From Dipodascopsis uninucleata var. uninucleata (Eukaryota > Ascomycota > Lipomycetes > Lipomycetales > Lipomycetaceae), in the NCBI GenBank assembly GCA_030568195.1, contig JAJLTO010000013.1, positions 421,609 to 485,608 of the forward strand: 64,000 nt of DNA, written 5' to 3'. Both the position numbers and the translations under genes were made by a program. Below the pieces are notes generated by a model. The model was not told the origin of the DNA. It saw nothing but the letters and a program-made list of their open reading frames with translations, and searched no databases. Shown here piece by piece: positions 1-14,405 of the stretch. Position 1 is the stretch's first letter; every line of letters starts with the position of its first letter.

Positions 1-245
1 TCATATTGCCTTGCACTCATAGGCAAACTATTTGGACTTGCTTTTGGAATCATCAATAGTGTTCGAAATCGATCCGCAGTAATGTGCGCGCACACATACG
101 CCCGCGCATGCTCCTGGCGTTGTGGTAGCTGGACTCTACTCCTTGATTGAGCTAGAAGACTCATTGTCTGCCGCGTCAATTCCGCCGGAATGGTCGTAAG
201 CATCGGTAGTAACGTTTGTAGCGTGGCATTCAGCGTTGTATCCAT
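1..245 (-). CDS. ORC6: Origin recognition complex subunit 6, N-terminal part (cut by window edge)
   Basis: An open frame starts at the ATG at 245 and runs without a stop off the left edge, giving 81 codons. The translation has the pattern I know from the N-terminal cyclin-like fold of fungal Orc6: a helix with SLLAQSRSRVQL, then ARAYVCAHITADRF, where the family has ARPYACAHIAADR. Orc6 is the smallest ORC subunit and helps load the MCM helicase at replication origins. The start lies 218 bp from the ARP3 start on the other strand, so the two genes share a bidirectional promoter. Only the N-terminal fold is visible. Identity is inferred from this motif alone, so confidence is moderate. Confidence 0.7.
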   Translation of the reverse strand, partial: MDTTLNATLQTLLPMLTTIPAELTRQTMSLLAQSRSRVQLPQRQEHARAYVCAHITADRFRTLLMIPKASPNSLPMSARQY

Positions 246-463
246 TTTTCTCTCATTTTCTGCTCGTCAGCGTTTTCCTTTCTTTCCAGGCTTGTCCTCA
301 AATAAGCGTGACGTTGCTAGCAATCACTGAGTCACGTGAGTTGATAACTTTTCCTCTTCCAAATTGTAAGCAACGTATAATCAGTCGTACACCGCCTCTT
401 CCTCAGGAAAATCACGACCAGACAGCTTAGAACTATCGGGATTTTCGACCAATCCATCACACA

Positions 464-1941
464 ATGTCGCACCTCAGTACGCCTGCCGTTGTCATGGGTA
501 AGTATGAGTGATATAGATGAATGGATATTTCAATTATGGATAATTGCTAACTGATAACTTATAGACAAGTATGTATAGTTTAGGACTGAGATAATACTCG
601 GGAATAAAGGACAGGAGCTGGTGTAGCTGATATGAAATACTAACATCAATTCAATAATATAGTGGTACTGGCTTGACAAAGCTTGGTTTCGCTGGGAATG
701 ATTCTCCTTCGTTTATCTTTCCAACTGTGATCGCTACCCGTCAATCAGGGGGTCCAAATGGTGGACGACCTCCTCCACCTTCTAAACCAAACTATCTTTC
801 CGGCCCAGCGGCCCAGGCAGCTTCAAATGCTGGACATCTTTCTTCGAAGCGTGGAACTGAAGATCTCGATTTCTTCATCGGAGATGAAGCAATTAGTGCA
901 GCAAACGGAGCGGGATATGGATTGAATTATCCAATTCGACATGGACAAATTGAGAACTGGGACCATATGGAGCGATTATGGGAGAATTCAATATTCAAGT
1001 ACTTGAGATGTGAACCCGAAGACCATTATTTTTTACTTACTGAGCCTCCTCTTAACCCTCCTGAGAACCGTGAGATGACTGCAGAAATTATGTTTGAATC
1101 ATTCAATTGTGCAGGATTGTATATCGCTGTTCAGGCGGTCCTGGCATTAGCTGCTTCCTGGACTTCTTCTAAGGTTCAAGATCGTTCGTTGACTGGTACT
1201 GTTATCGATTCAGGCGATGGTGTTACTCACGTTATCCCTGTCGCTGAAGGATATGTTATTGGTTCTGCTATCAAGAATATTCCTATAGCTGGCCGTGATA
1301 TCACCTACTTTGTTCAAAGTCTGCTTAGAGATAGAAATGAGCCTGACTCGTCTTTACGGACAGCTGAGAAGATCAAAGAAGAGTTCTGCTATGTCTGTCC
1401 TGACATCGTTAAGGAGTTCAACAGATTCGATCGCGAGCCGGAGCGTTTCCAGAAGTTTATTGTTGACATGCACTCTGCTTCTGGACGGTCTGTCACAGTT
1501 GATGTTGGTTATGAGAGGTTTTTGGCTCCAGAGATTTTCTTTAATCCAGAAATTGCTTCTTCTGATTTTTTAACGCCGCTTCCAGAAGTTGTTGATAATG
1601 TTATTAAGGGAAGTCCTATTGATGTTCGTCGAGGTTTGTATAAGAACATTGTTCTTTCGGGTGGTTCCACAATGTTCCGAGATTTTGGACGACGTCTCCA
1701 GCGTGATATCAAACAACTTGTTGATACTAGAATCAAGCGCTCCGAGCAGCTTTCTGGAGCCAAGTCTGCTGGTGTAGATGTTCAGGTTATATCACACAAG
1801 AAACAAAGGAATGCCGTGTGGTTTGGCGGCTCTCTACTTGCACAGACTGCAGAGTTTAAGTCATATTGCTATACTAAGCAGGAGTACGATGAGCGTGGGC
1901 CAGGTATTGTTCGTCAGTTTTCATTATTCAATGTGCCATAA
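464..1941 (+). CDS. ARP3: Actin-related protein 3, Arp2/3 complex
   Basis: Exons 464..497, 565..568 and 663..1941 join to 438 aa. Arp3 is the actin-like subunit of the Arp2/3 complex, which nucleates branched actin filaments at endocytic patches. The N-terminus reads [20 protein letters not shown], the phosphate-binding loop of the actin fold. The second actin signature is [16 protein letters not shown] and the C-terminal one is [18 protein letters not shown]. Length fits the family. Exon 2 is only 4 nt (ACAA) and supplies most of the conserved Asp-Asn pair. Both introns have good signals: gtaagt with gctaac, and gtatgt with tactaac. Skipping exon 2 shifts the frame into a stop within a few codons. 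Divergent neighbour of ORC6. Confidence 0.95.
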
Positions 1942-2327
1942 ACATGTAGTTGTTAGTTTGTTTTTCACAGTAAAAGCTACGCTTGTTCTATGTCATGTTT
2001 GGCGACATCCGTTTATTCATCATATCTGTTATTGTTATATGTATAAGTTCTGTGTTTCTCAATTTTGTTCTACGTTTCTTAAATTTAAATATTCTTATAT
2101 ATATATCTGGAAAAGCTCTATTTTAGCTCTTATTCAAAGTGACTATTATTATTATCATTGACTAGCATATTCAATTAAAAGTTGCCCAGTAGAGCTTCTC
2201 TTCGTTCACGAGGTATGGAAAGAAAGAGCCAATTCAATATATACAAAAACCCATAAAATAGTAATTTATGCTGGACCTTGTGGTCCTTTTTGCATTTCCT
2301 AGATAAAATGAAATTAATAACTTAGTA

Positions 2328-2798
2328 TCATATATTACCATTACTACTAGTTGCTAATAGATGCATTTGCTTCTAAAATTAAACAGAGACAAGGTACAGG
2401 TCACACCGAGACGAAAATGACCAGCAATGCTGTATAAGGAAACAAAGTAACCTACCATTCCAATCAGCTTTATTGAATGAAAAAACTTTCCGATACATCT
2501 ATCAACACAGTTTGATTCGCCCTTGTTGAGGTCGGCATCTGAGTAGTGAGTCGGAACGCATTTGTCGAAGCAGAGATCAGAGGCACTATAGTAAACGAGA
2601 CACATTCAACGTTAACAATCTATCACAATCAAAATTATATATCCAGTAATCTACACCAGAAGAGAATTGAAATCTATGCGAATAGGTTTCCACCTACCGT
2701 TCTTTCATCTGCTGAATCATGAGCATCTCGCCCTTCATAGAGTTGACTTTATTTTCGTCATAGTCTAACTGTGGACGACCGATTCCGAGAAAAGACAT
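2328..2798 (-). CDS. TIM10: Mitochondrial small Tim chaperone Tim10
   Basis: Exons (minus strand) 2798..2698, 2585..2456 and 2372..2328 give 91 aa. Tim10 with Tim9 forms the intermembrane-space chaperone that carries hydrophobic carrier proteins across to TIM22. The protein starts MSFLGIGRPQLDYDE, typical of Tim10, and has the twin CX3C motifs CFDKC and CVDRC separated by 16 residues with the family segment YSDADLNKGES between them. Length agrees with Tim10 (about 93 aa). Intron 1 is 112 nt with a gttaac branch site. Intron 2 (2373..2455) has a good gtaggt donor and ttttag acceptor but a weak branch site, so the last 15 codons are less certain than the core. Divergent from MSK1. Confidence 0.88.
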
Positions 2799-3405
2799 TG
2801 TTTCCTGTATTTATAAGAGATGATAGATTTGAATTTTAAATATTCCCTTTTCCAAGAAAATAGCCTATTTATTATTGAGAAGATGCTCAGTTTATTATCA
2901 GCTATATAAAATGAATAATGAGAAATTTAGTTGAGTTTGACGGGTTATAGCAATGAAAAACAAATTTTCGTCCACTGCGATCTCGAGGGTTGTGGACTTC
3001 AAAAGCTGAGGGTCGCGCGGGCTCTTAGCATAGTGTCCAAAACGCGACATCGGCAATTCTCTAGCATTGCTGGAACCAGCGTACGATATTCATATTGAGT
3101 TGACTAAATATCATCGCTCAATAGAGACGACAAGGTTTGTTATGTAAGAATTTTCTATATTTGCTGACAATTCGAGATCGCTCACGAGATTATGATGAGA
3201 TATGGCTCACGGCAAGTCGATGCAGATTCTGCAACGACAGTGATGCCGGACAGCGATAATGACCAAAACGCTAATCTTCTCTCTGATATAAAGACATGTA
3301 CCTTTGTCGCCTTGGAGTAGTATCATATGGTTGCACGATGTTACCAGAATGTAATCTTTGTAATGAGCTCAACTGATAATTTTATATTCTTTGATATAGC
3401 AGAAC
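2799..3405. other. Divergent promoter region TIM10/MSK1
   Basis: No gene is supported here. On the plus strand, 3192 opens a 36-codon reading frame that meets a possible donor near 3297, with an intron-like stretch ending in gatatag just before the MSK1 start. Splicing that way does not enter the MSK1 frame, so it may be an upstream ORF or a 5' UTR intron. Confidence 0.4.
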
Positions 3406-5181
3406 ATGCCGCCTATTACTCGATTGCGTCATGCTATACGACAACATCTTCTAAGTAGATCTCAAATGATCATATTTCGTCAAGGCGGTCGTCGATATTT
3501 TGGCAAAGCAATCACTGTCAAAGACGTGTTGTTTACACCTCTGACTTCGCTTGTATCTCCTACGGCACATGCTGACTTCAAGGGCCGTCTCGATGCCCTA
3601 CTTAATACTGATAAGGAAGTCTATCCAGTTATTCAATCGGACAATAATGCGCAGAGAATCGGAATAATACGAGAGAAGTACGGTGATCTGTCAGCAGAAC
3701 AATTGATTCAGCTGAATCCGGAAAATAAAGGTTTGTATATTACTGTTCGGGGACGAATACATTCGATCCGGACCCAAGGAAGCAAACTTCTCTTCTTAGA
3801 TATATTTCAAGAGGAGAGCTCTATACAAGGTATATACAGACAAAACTCCATTGCGAATCTGGATACATCGACGTTTAAGAAGTCATATGAGAATATTAGA
3901 AGAGGTGACTTCGTTTCAATTAGTGGTACTCTTTGTCGAACGAAGACCGGCGAGCTGTCTGTCAGAGCAGTCGAGCCAATTATTCTACTCTCCCCCTGTC
4001 TCCATCCAATTCCAACTGAACTACTTAATGAGAAAACTCGAGCACATCATCGTACGGTAGATTTCCTAGTTCGCGATCGCTCGCGGAAATTTTTACGGGC
4101 GCGCTCAAAGCTGATAAGTTCTGTGCGAGATTTCCTAGATGCAAAAGATTTTATTGAAGTCCAGACTCCGATATTGTCTGATATCGCTGGCGGTGCAGCG
4201 GCCCGGCCCTTTTTAACCCATGCGAATGTTTTAGGTGGAACTGAGAGCAACTTAAAAAATAGTAAGGCAGTACCATTAGAATTAAGAATTGCGCCCGAAT
4301 TATGGCTCAAAAGATTGATAATTGGTGGATTTGATCGCGTGTTTGAAATTGGTCCAGTATTTAGAAACGAAGGAATTGATGCAACGCACAATCCCGAGTT
4401 TACTACGTGCGAATTTTACCAAGCATTCGCCAATCTTGACGATCTTATTCGGCTGACAGAAGATATGATACGGTCAATTGTAAAAGATTCTATAGTGTCG
4501 GGCCACACCATTATTTCGGAAAATATAAAGGAAAGAAATTGGTCATTTGACGGGCCCTTTCCTCGCATTGATTTTATACAAGCTATTGAAGATGGTTTGG
4601 GAGAGCCTTTACCGGATTATGTTTATAATTGCCATGCAGACGAACATTCCGATTTGTCCTCTAATGCACATGATTATCTAGCAAAGATTTTCAGACGAGA
4701 ATCTATACCATTGCCGCAGCCTTCAACTGTTCCTAGAATGCTTGATAAGCTTGCGGATTACTACATTGGCCCGCTTCTCGAAGCTACTGAAACGCCTATA
4801 TTTCTCATCAATTTTCCAGAGAGCCTATCTCCACTTGCAAAATCTGCGAAACAAACATTTCAAGGTAGAAATTATCAAGTAGCTCGGCGATTTGAGTTAT
4901 ATTTAGGTGGAAAGGAGCTTGTCAATGCTTATGAAGAAGAGAACTCTCCATTTGCACAGCGTAGAAAGCTGAAAGCTCAAATAAGCGACCGCGAGAAGAG
5001 AGGAGATTTTGAAGCTCATCCGCTTGATGAAGGATATTTGGCATCATTGGAATGGGGCCTTCCGCCGACTGGAGGATGGGGAATGGGACTTGATAGATTG
5101 GCTATGTTGTTAACCGGAGCCGAGAAATTATCTGACGTTCTTGCTTTTGGCGGCATTAAAGGCGTTGTGAAGCAAGAATAA
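3406..5181 (+). CDS. MSK1: Mitochondrial lysyl-tRNA synthetase (class II)
   Basis: A single exon of 591 aa. It charges mitochondrial tRNA-Lys. The first 40 residues are rich in Arg and lack acidic residues, as in a mitochondrial presequence. An OB-fold anticodon-binding domain follows (about residues 110-200, with YITVRGRIHSIR and GDFVSISGT). The class II catalytic core has motif 2 as FRNEGIDATHNPEFTTCEFY and motif 3 as PPTGGWGMGLDRLAMLLTG. The segment AGGAAARPF is specific to lysyl enzymes of this class. The start at 3406 is the first ATG that yields the targeting sequence. Convergent with PAH1. A cytosolic enzyme is unlikely because of the presequence and the lack of the long charged extension. 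Confidence 0.93.
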   Translation: MPPITRLRHAIRQHLLSRSQMIIFRQGGRRYFGKAITVKDVLFTPLTSLVSPTAHADFKGRLDALLNTDKEVYPVIQSDNNAQRIGIIREKYGDLSAEQLIQLNPENKGLYITVRGRIHSIRTQGSKLLFLDIFQEESSIQGIYRQNSIANLDTSTFKKSYENIRRGDFVSISGTLCRTKTGELSVRAVEPIILLSPCLHPIPTELLNEKTRAHHRTVDFLVRDRSRKFLRARSKLISSVRDFLDAKDFIEVQTPILSDIAGGAAARPFLTHANVLGGTESNLKNSKAVPLELRIAPELWLKRLIIGGFDRVFEIGPVFRNEGIDATHNPEFTTCEFYQAFANLDDLIRLTEDMIRSIVKDSIVSGHTIISENIKERNWSFDGPFPRIDFIQAIEDGLGEPLPDYVYNCHADEHSDLSSNAHDYLAKIFRRESIPLPQPSTVPRMLDKLADYYIGPLLEATETPIFLINFPESLSPLAKSAKQTFQGRNYQVARRFELYLGGKELVNAYEEENSPFAQRRKLKAQISDREKRGDFEAHPLDEGYLASLEWGLPPTGGWGMGLDRLAMLLTGAEKLSDVLAFGGIKGVVKQE

Positions 5182-5701
5182 ACTAGAACAGATCTCAAAA
5201 GCAGAAATACTTTCGAGTTTCCAAATATTGTATATAAATGTATCAGAACAAGGAATACAATAAAATTATTTTGTTGGAGGCTACGTTATGAAGTGGCTAA
5301 ATAGTGTTAGACTAATCTAAATAACATGAATATAACATAAATACAGGGCTCTTTATAAGTAAAAATTTACAAAGATGACAACTAACCAAATCGTAGTAAC
5401 TATTATAAACATGTAAAATATTAGTAATGCAATAAAGAAAACTTAAGATCAAATCAAAGAAACAATGACAGAAGAGACAAAAAAATTACAATACCAATTC
5501 CTAATATTCTAGCCTAGAGAGAGGAGAGGAATCAGGGCGAGTAGACATATTTGAGAGAAACCAATATCATGAATAAAAAGTGCACCGAACACGCCAACAA
5601 ATCAAAGAGCGAGAGTCAAGAGATATCATTCTACCTGAGAGCCTCAACTATAAGAAACATATTTTATTATACCCTAACTAGAATAATTTCAAAAATACTG
5701 G
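5182..5701. other. Intergenic, convergent 3' ends MSK1/PAH1
   Basis: AT-rich spacer between two convergent genes; it presumably carries both 3' UTRs. I see no coding feature. Confidence 0.5.
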
Positions 5702-8323
5702 TTAATCTAGATTTTGCGGATCAAAACTTTGATTAACGTTACTGCTAGCTAGAATACTCTTAGAGCTAGTTTCTGCGCTATCATCTGTAAAACCGTCATT
5801 GAATTCTTCGTTTGCTCGGGGACTATTCTTAATGCTAACTTCTCTCTCAACTCCATCCCCATCCTCTTCTTCTGCTCCATCCTCGTTCTCTACAGCTTCA
5901 TCATCATCATCATCTTCATCTTCTTCTTCTTCTTCTTCAATGTCATCATCGTCGTCATCGTCCTCTATATAATCATCTTCTTCATCATAATATCCATCGT
6001 CGTCATCATCCTCATCTTCTTCATTAGGCGTTGAGAACACACTACGTGAAGCGGAGCTTGTATTTCTCTGTCTAACGCTGTTTTCCTCATCATCGAGATC
6101 ACTTTCGTCGATTTCCGGAATAGGCTCGCGCCAGTAATTCACATCTGTGAACCTTTCATCGCCTAACTGGACGGAGACAGGAGGGAAGAAATGATCAACC
6201 AAGTCGGTCATATGAATGTAAGAACTCTTATAACCTGCTAATTCCAGAAGTTCCATATGTACGTCAGCACTAGAGTTGATTGTGAAAATACGTGATGACG
6301 GTACTCCGACAGATCTATAAGAGAGTGCATCTGTAATTCGATTTCCAAACCCTGCATAGAATGGAGTTCCTTCTCTGAGGCCAAAAAGGCTTTGAATATC
6401 ACGAAGGCAAGCCATCTTAAATACTTCTGGTTTTCTAGCAATAACCTCACGTCGAAGAGCAGCGATTGTTCGGTCAGGAGATAGAATGACCGGGCCATCT
6501 GGTAATTTGTACATACCCTGCTCTATTCCTCTCAAGTAATGCCTAGTCGAGTCAGCTTGACCTACAGAACGAGACGTCAAATACATCAGGTTGTAGCCAT
6601 TATTGTGAATGTCAGTAAACAATTTGGCTACGCCAGCATGAGTCCAATCTCTTCCAAGCATAGTTAAAACATGACCTAGGGCATCAGATTTCGTGATCGT
6701 ACCGTCAATATCTGAGATTACAACTGGGAGGTTATATTTCCAGTAAAACATTCTAGCGGTACAAATAGCTTTGCCACCATTGACGCTGAATGAAACAGGA
6801 TTCGCTCCAGGCATCAAATCCAAGCTTTTCAGTTGATCTGACGTAAGTCTTAATGTCTTTGCGTAGTTCTTTTGCTCTCTACTATCATCTCCATCTTGAT
6901 CAGTTATTGATCTTGTCACAGGAGAACTTACTAGTGGAGGCGTTGAGGATGAGATACCAATTTCAGGCTTTGGAGACGATGATGAGCTGAAAGTACCCAT
7001 ATTAACTGAACTGTCGGGCTCATAATCAAATTCCATGGATCCTCCCCCTGGAACAGCTTGTTGAACAGCCTTGTCTTTCGCTTCCTCTGATGCATAAATC
7101 CATAAATTTCCGTGCTCGTCCGGTGCAATTAAGGAAGCAATCTCTGTGTTGATTTCAAGCTCTTCAGACAATATCTTTCTAGCAACAGATTCCGCTCTTC
7201 TCGTCTCCTCCTCGCCAGCAAGATAACCGCGCATATCTAACACCAAGTCACCATTGTCAGTAACTTTTGTAGGAATGCGTGATACACTGAGCTTACGACT
7301 TAGCTCCTTAGCCCTTTGAATTGCTTGATCACGACTCAGTGGTGGACTTCGCGGACGTACAATAGGAGTCGAGTTTCCTGGGCTGCCGCCATTCGAACCT
7401 TGCGAAGAACTCAACTGAATCGCAGTCGTTGCTTCCGGATCTTCTGACTTCAAACTATTTAGCAATGCTTTTGATAGCTCAGTGGATGGCCATCTATCCA
7501 TTCGGCGATCTACAGGAGAAGATCGTCCCGAAGAAGCAGAGTCACCCAAAGCAAGCTCAGGCGTCGAACTTTCATAATTAAAGGAGGAGACACGATTCCG
7601 TCGTAGCTCTTTCACAAGATCATCAGTATTATCCAGCTTAAAAGGGCCAGGAGCCGGAATATTACTATCGCTGGCAGAATCTAAGGTGCATTTGGCCGAA
7701 GGGAGAGACGGCGACGAAGAAGCTTGTGGTTGCTTCAAAGTCGAAGGCAATGGGTTGTCACCATCGGACGATAGATCTAAATATTCCGGCTCCTGGAGAT
7801 TTGGTAAATCGGGAGCCGCGTCTCCATGAGACGGAGAAGATGCAGCTGAGGATGATGGAGATATAACAGGAGACGTTAACAAATCTGATGGGATGTCGAT
7901 GTCAGTCTCGAAAACGAAGAACGCTTCTCCGCCATCACCAAGCTTCATGGCAAAATCAGTTTTCTTTCCATTAACAGAAAAATCAACCTATCAATAAATA
8001 TATTAGTATCGAAATAAAAAAAAATCACCCTGAGCTGCCTCAAGTGACTAGTTGAAACTAGCATACCTTCTTCTGCGATGGCTGGAGAAGAGCGAACTTG
8101 CCGAAGCGAATATGAAACGGCGAACAGGCTAGATCACCTATGACCGTAAGCATTTCATAAGTTAGTAACCACATAGAATCACAGCAAAATATAACCCAAA
8201 AAAAGTATATTTACCATTCTCCTGCTCAATAACGATCACATCAATTGCTCCGGACAGAGTGGCTGGATTGATAGAATTCCATGTTTTGGAAACACTGCCG
8301 ATAGCTCTTCCGACGTACTGCAT
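5702..8323 (-). CDS. PAH1: Phosphatidate phosphatase (lipin, Mg-dependent)
   Basis: Exons 8323..8215, 8137..8067 and 7987..5702 give 821 aa. The enzyme makes diacylglycerol from phosphatidate at the ER and nuclear envelope and sets the balance between storage lipid and phospholipid. The N-LIP domain opens the protein (MQYVGRAIGSVSKTWNSINP; conserved Gly in KLGDGGEAFFV). The haloacid-dehalogenase catalytic motif DIDGT (DxDxT) lies near residue 484, followed by KSDALGHVLTMLGRDWTHAG and NGYNLMYLTSRS. Between the two domains is a long Ser/Pro-rich stretch that is a likely phosphorylation target. The C-terminus carries a very acidic tract of Asp/Glu repeats (about 5890-6030), as in yeast Pah1. Introns are 77 and 79 nt. 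Divergent from LYS1. Confidence 0.95.
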
Positions 8324-10971
<2,648 letters not shown>

Positions 10972-11480
10972 TATTGAATCATGCACTGTATTGACTACGG
11001 CGAGGAACCAAAAATTTGCTAGGTAGAAAGTGTATAATTATTGATTTTCAGAGATATTGTTGGACAACTGGCTTTCGCTGTTTTGATATATATGTATTTA
11101 ATTGTTGTCTTGTCAATAAAAAGACTAGATAATTGTTGTTCATAGATATATTTATTATTAATTACTTGAAAAACTATTATTAGACCTAAGTGCTCTAAAC
11201 TGATTAAAAAAATTATCGCCATATCTCGATAGTATAAACTATATTACATGCTGCGTCCTAATATTTATATATCATAGTAATAATCTCACACATCATATTC
11301 GTTTATATTTATCACACATTTAACAGTGACTATGACTATATCTGAATAACAGAATGAAATTATTAACAACTGTAAGTAAATAATAGCACTATATCTATAC
11401 GACAGTATTAATCATCCAAAACAAGTTAGTAGAAAATGCAAAGCCAAAAAATTTGTTGCCTAAGATTTTTACTATACAAC
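10972..11480. other. Intergenic, convergent 3' ends LYS1/CCC2
   Basis: AT-rich spacer; nothing recognised. Confidence 0.5.
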
Positions 11481-14405
11481 TTAAACAGCGCTTGCCAGAG
11501 CATCCTGATCTCTCAATCTAACAAATTCTTCTGGCGTCTCTGTTATTGGACGAGGATTGGAGATGACTTTTCCAAATAGAGATCTGAAAGGGAGAGCAAA
11601 TAGTGATTGATTCCAGCCTCGTCTAGATGTATCTCTAAATCTTAGCTCCTGGCTAACATCCTGATTTTCGAAATCTGACCAAGAGGGCCGCTTCCATCTA
11701 CGTAGAAGTAAGGAAGACGCAACAACAGAAACAGAACTTAACGCCATAGCTGCAGCTGCAGCCATAGGCGACAACGACCATCCGAAAGGTAGAAACAGTC
11801 CCATAGCAAAGGGAATCATAAAAAAGTTGTAAATTGTAGCCCACAGTAGATTTGCTTTAATTCTAGCAAGAATATCACCACACAGTGAGAAAGAAACTGC
11901 AGTGTCCATTAATATGGTATCAGATCGCATCAATACAATATCGGCTGCTTCCATTGCTACGTCAGTGCCTGAAGCCATTGCAATTCCAATATCAGCAGAA
12001 ACAAGCGCTGGCGAATCATTAATTCCATCACCAACCATTGCAATAACTGCCGGTTTGCCATTTACACCGTCTTGTATTTGCATGGAACGAACAATTTCTT
12101 GTTTCTCTGGTGGAGTCACGCCAGCATAAACTTGAGTTTCAGGTATTCCAATCTCTCGCGCAACTCGTAGCGCTGATGGCAATTGATCTCCGGTAAGCAT
12201 AGCTACTGACTTGCCCATTCTAAACAAAGCTTCAATAGTCGCAGCAGCTTCTTTGCGAATTGTGTCTTCTAAGAATATTTTACCTGCATATGAGCCGTCA
12301 ATAGATATAAATATTTCAGTAGCTTGCGATGTAGATGATCGATCAAACTCTTCACCTAGATCAACATTACATTCATTCATGAATTTCAAGTTTCCAACAG
12401 CCACCAGAAATTTCTCGTCACCATGACTGACTACAGCTTGCACACCACGACCCGGAGATGCAAGGAAATTTGTAGCAGAAAGCTCTTTAGCAGATATACC
12501 AGGATTAGCTGAAATTTCATCTTCTGCGTACGTAACTATAGCTTTTCCAATAGAATGTTCACTTTCCACTTCAACAGCACGTACAAGTCGCCACCAGAGT
12601 GTAGCTCTGTATGGTGTCGAGCTCCAAATATGTGTTTTGAAATGTTGGGCAACTGACATCTGACCTAAGGTAAGAGTTCCAGTCTTGTCGAAAACAACCT
12701 TATTCACCCTTGTTGCACACTCAAGAACGCCTCCACCTTTAATAAGAATGCCCTGTTCAGCTCCAACACCAGTACCTACCATAACAGCGGTAGGAGTTGC
12801 TAGACCAAGAGCACATGGACAAGCTACAACAATGACTGATATACATAGGTTAAGGCATACAAGAAACTTTCCATCTGAAGTATTGAAAACTGATGGAAGC
12901 TTCTTAAGAACGTGAGATAAAATCATCCAAACAGTAAATGTTAAGCAAGCAAGTATTAAAACAACAGGAACAAAGCGACCTGCTATTACATCAACGAGCC
13001 GCTGAATAGGAGCCCTAGTAGTCTGTGCATCCTGTACCAGCCGAACGATTTTCGAAAGCTGAGTATCTTTGCCAGCTTGAGTGACCCGAAAATCAATTCT
13101 TCCAGCACCATTAATAGTTCCTCCAATGACCTTTGATCCCGGATGTTTCTCAACTGCAATAGGCTCTCCAGTAACTAACGACTCGTCTAGATATGATTCA
13201 CCTGCAACAACAATACCATCTGCAGGTGCAGTTGCACCGGGTCTTAGAATAACTACGTCTCCAACCTGAATAAGCTCAGAAGGAACAGATCGCTCTTCTT
13301 GATTAGAAATAATGTTTTCAGGATCGGCGTAGATAGTAGACATTGAAGGAGTTAAGGATAACAATCGAGAAAGTGCAGCAGAAGTTTGACCCTTAGCCTT
13401 GTTTTCGAGATATTTTCCTAATGTAATGAGAGTAATGATCATTGCTGACGTCCCAAATTCTGTCTTGGGCGGCATCTCTTTTGCATGCAAAACAGAATTC
13501 AATACAACGATAACCGAAAATAAATAAGCCGTCAAAGTGCTAAAGCTGACCAAGACATCCATTGTAGGTGCACCGTGTTTCAGAGAACGGTAGCCTGATG
13601 CCAAAAATCTGCTCCCAATGCCAAACTGGATTGGAGTAGTGAGAACAAATGAAAGGAACTCTCGGACATGCAAGCCCGGAATTAAAAAAGTAGCTTTTGA
13701 GAAATCTGCTTGTGGGAAAAAGTGAGGTAGTATCATGTTGATAACAAATACTGGAGTAGTAAGTAACGCGGCTCGTTTAGCAGCACTCCTCCATGCCTTG
13801 ATATCTCGAGTACGAGCAAGAGACTCGATTTGTGCATTGTTATCTGCGTTCTCTGAGAGAAGAGCATCAAACCCACAGTCAGTGATTGCATCAACGAGAT
13901 CTCTAACACCACATTCTGACTTTTCGTAGACAACCTTTGCTTCTTCAGTAGCAAGAGAGACGACAGCAGATTCGACTCCACTGACAGCCCGAAGAGCATT
14001 CTCAACTGACATAGTACAACTAGAGCACGTCATGCCATATACCTTAATGTAGCATATGTCCGTCCCCTGAGATGGTGAATTTTTGAAATCGTCCGAGACA
14101 GGATCAACTGATTGCGATGACAAGAGCTGATTTTCAAAACCGCAGTCATCAATTCTGAAACATAAAAAGTCAGTTCCAATCACTCATACGTAGATCAGCG
14201 ACATAAAACACAGACAGAGAACTTACGCTTCTCTGACTTCTTCTGGAGTAATAACATTGATATCATGCACAACAACGGCTCTTTCCGTCATTAGTGAGAC
14301 TGAAACATCAAAAACACCGTCTCTACTACTGACACCGTTGTGAATGGCTGAGGTACATGCACCGCAGGTCATGCCCTGGACGGCGAACACTGACTTTGTA
14401 GCCAT
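11481..14405 (-). CDS. CCC2: Copper-transporting P1B-type ATPase
   Basis: Exons 14405..14227 and 14154..11481 give 950 aa. It pumps Cu(I) into the late Golgi to load secreted copper enzymes such as the multicopper ferroxidase. Two heavy-metal-associated domains lie at the N-terminus, with GMTCGAC near residue 13 and GMTCSSC near residue 99. The intramembrane CPC motif (ACPCALGLATPT, about 508), phosphorylation site DKTGTLT (about 548) and hinge MVGDGINDSPAL (about 770) are intact. The nucleotide-binding HP motif is changed: it reads SEHSIGKAI where SEHP is usual. An in-frame ATG nine codons upstream (14432) is an alternative start. The 72-nt intron falls between the two metal-binding domains. 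The copper radical oxidase at 60 kb would be a plausible client. Confidence 0.95.
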
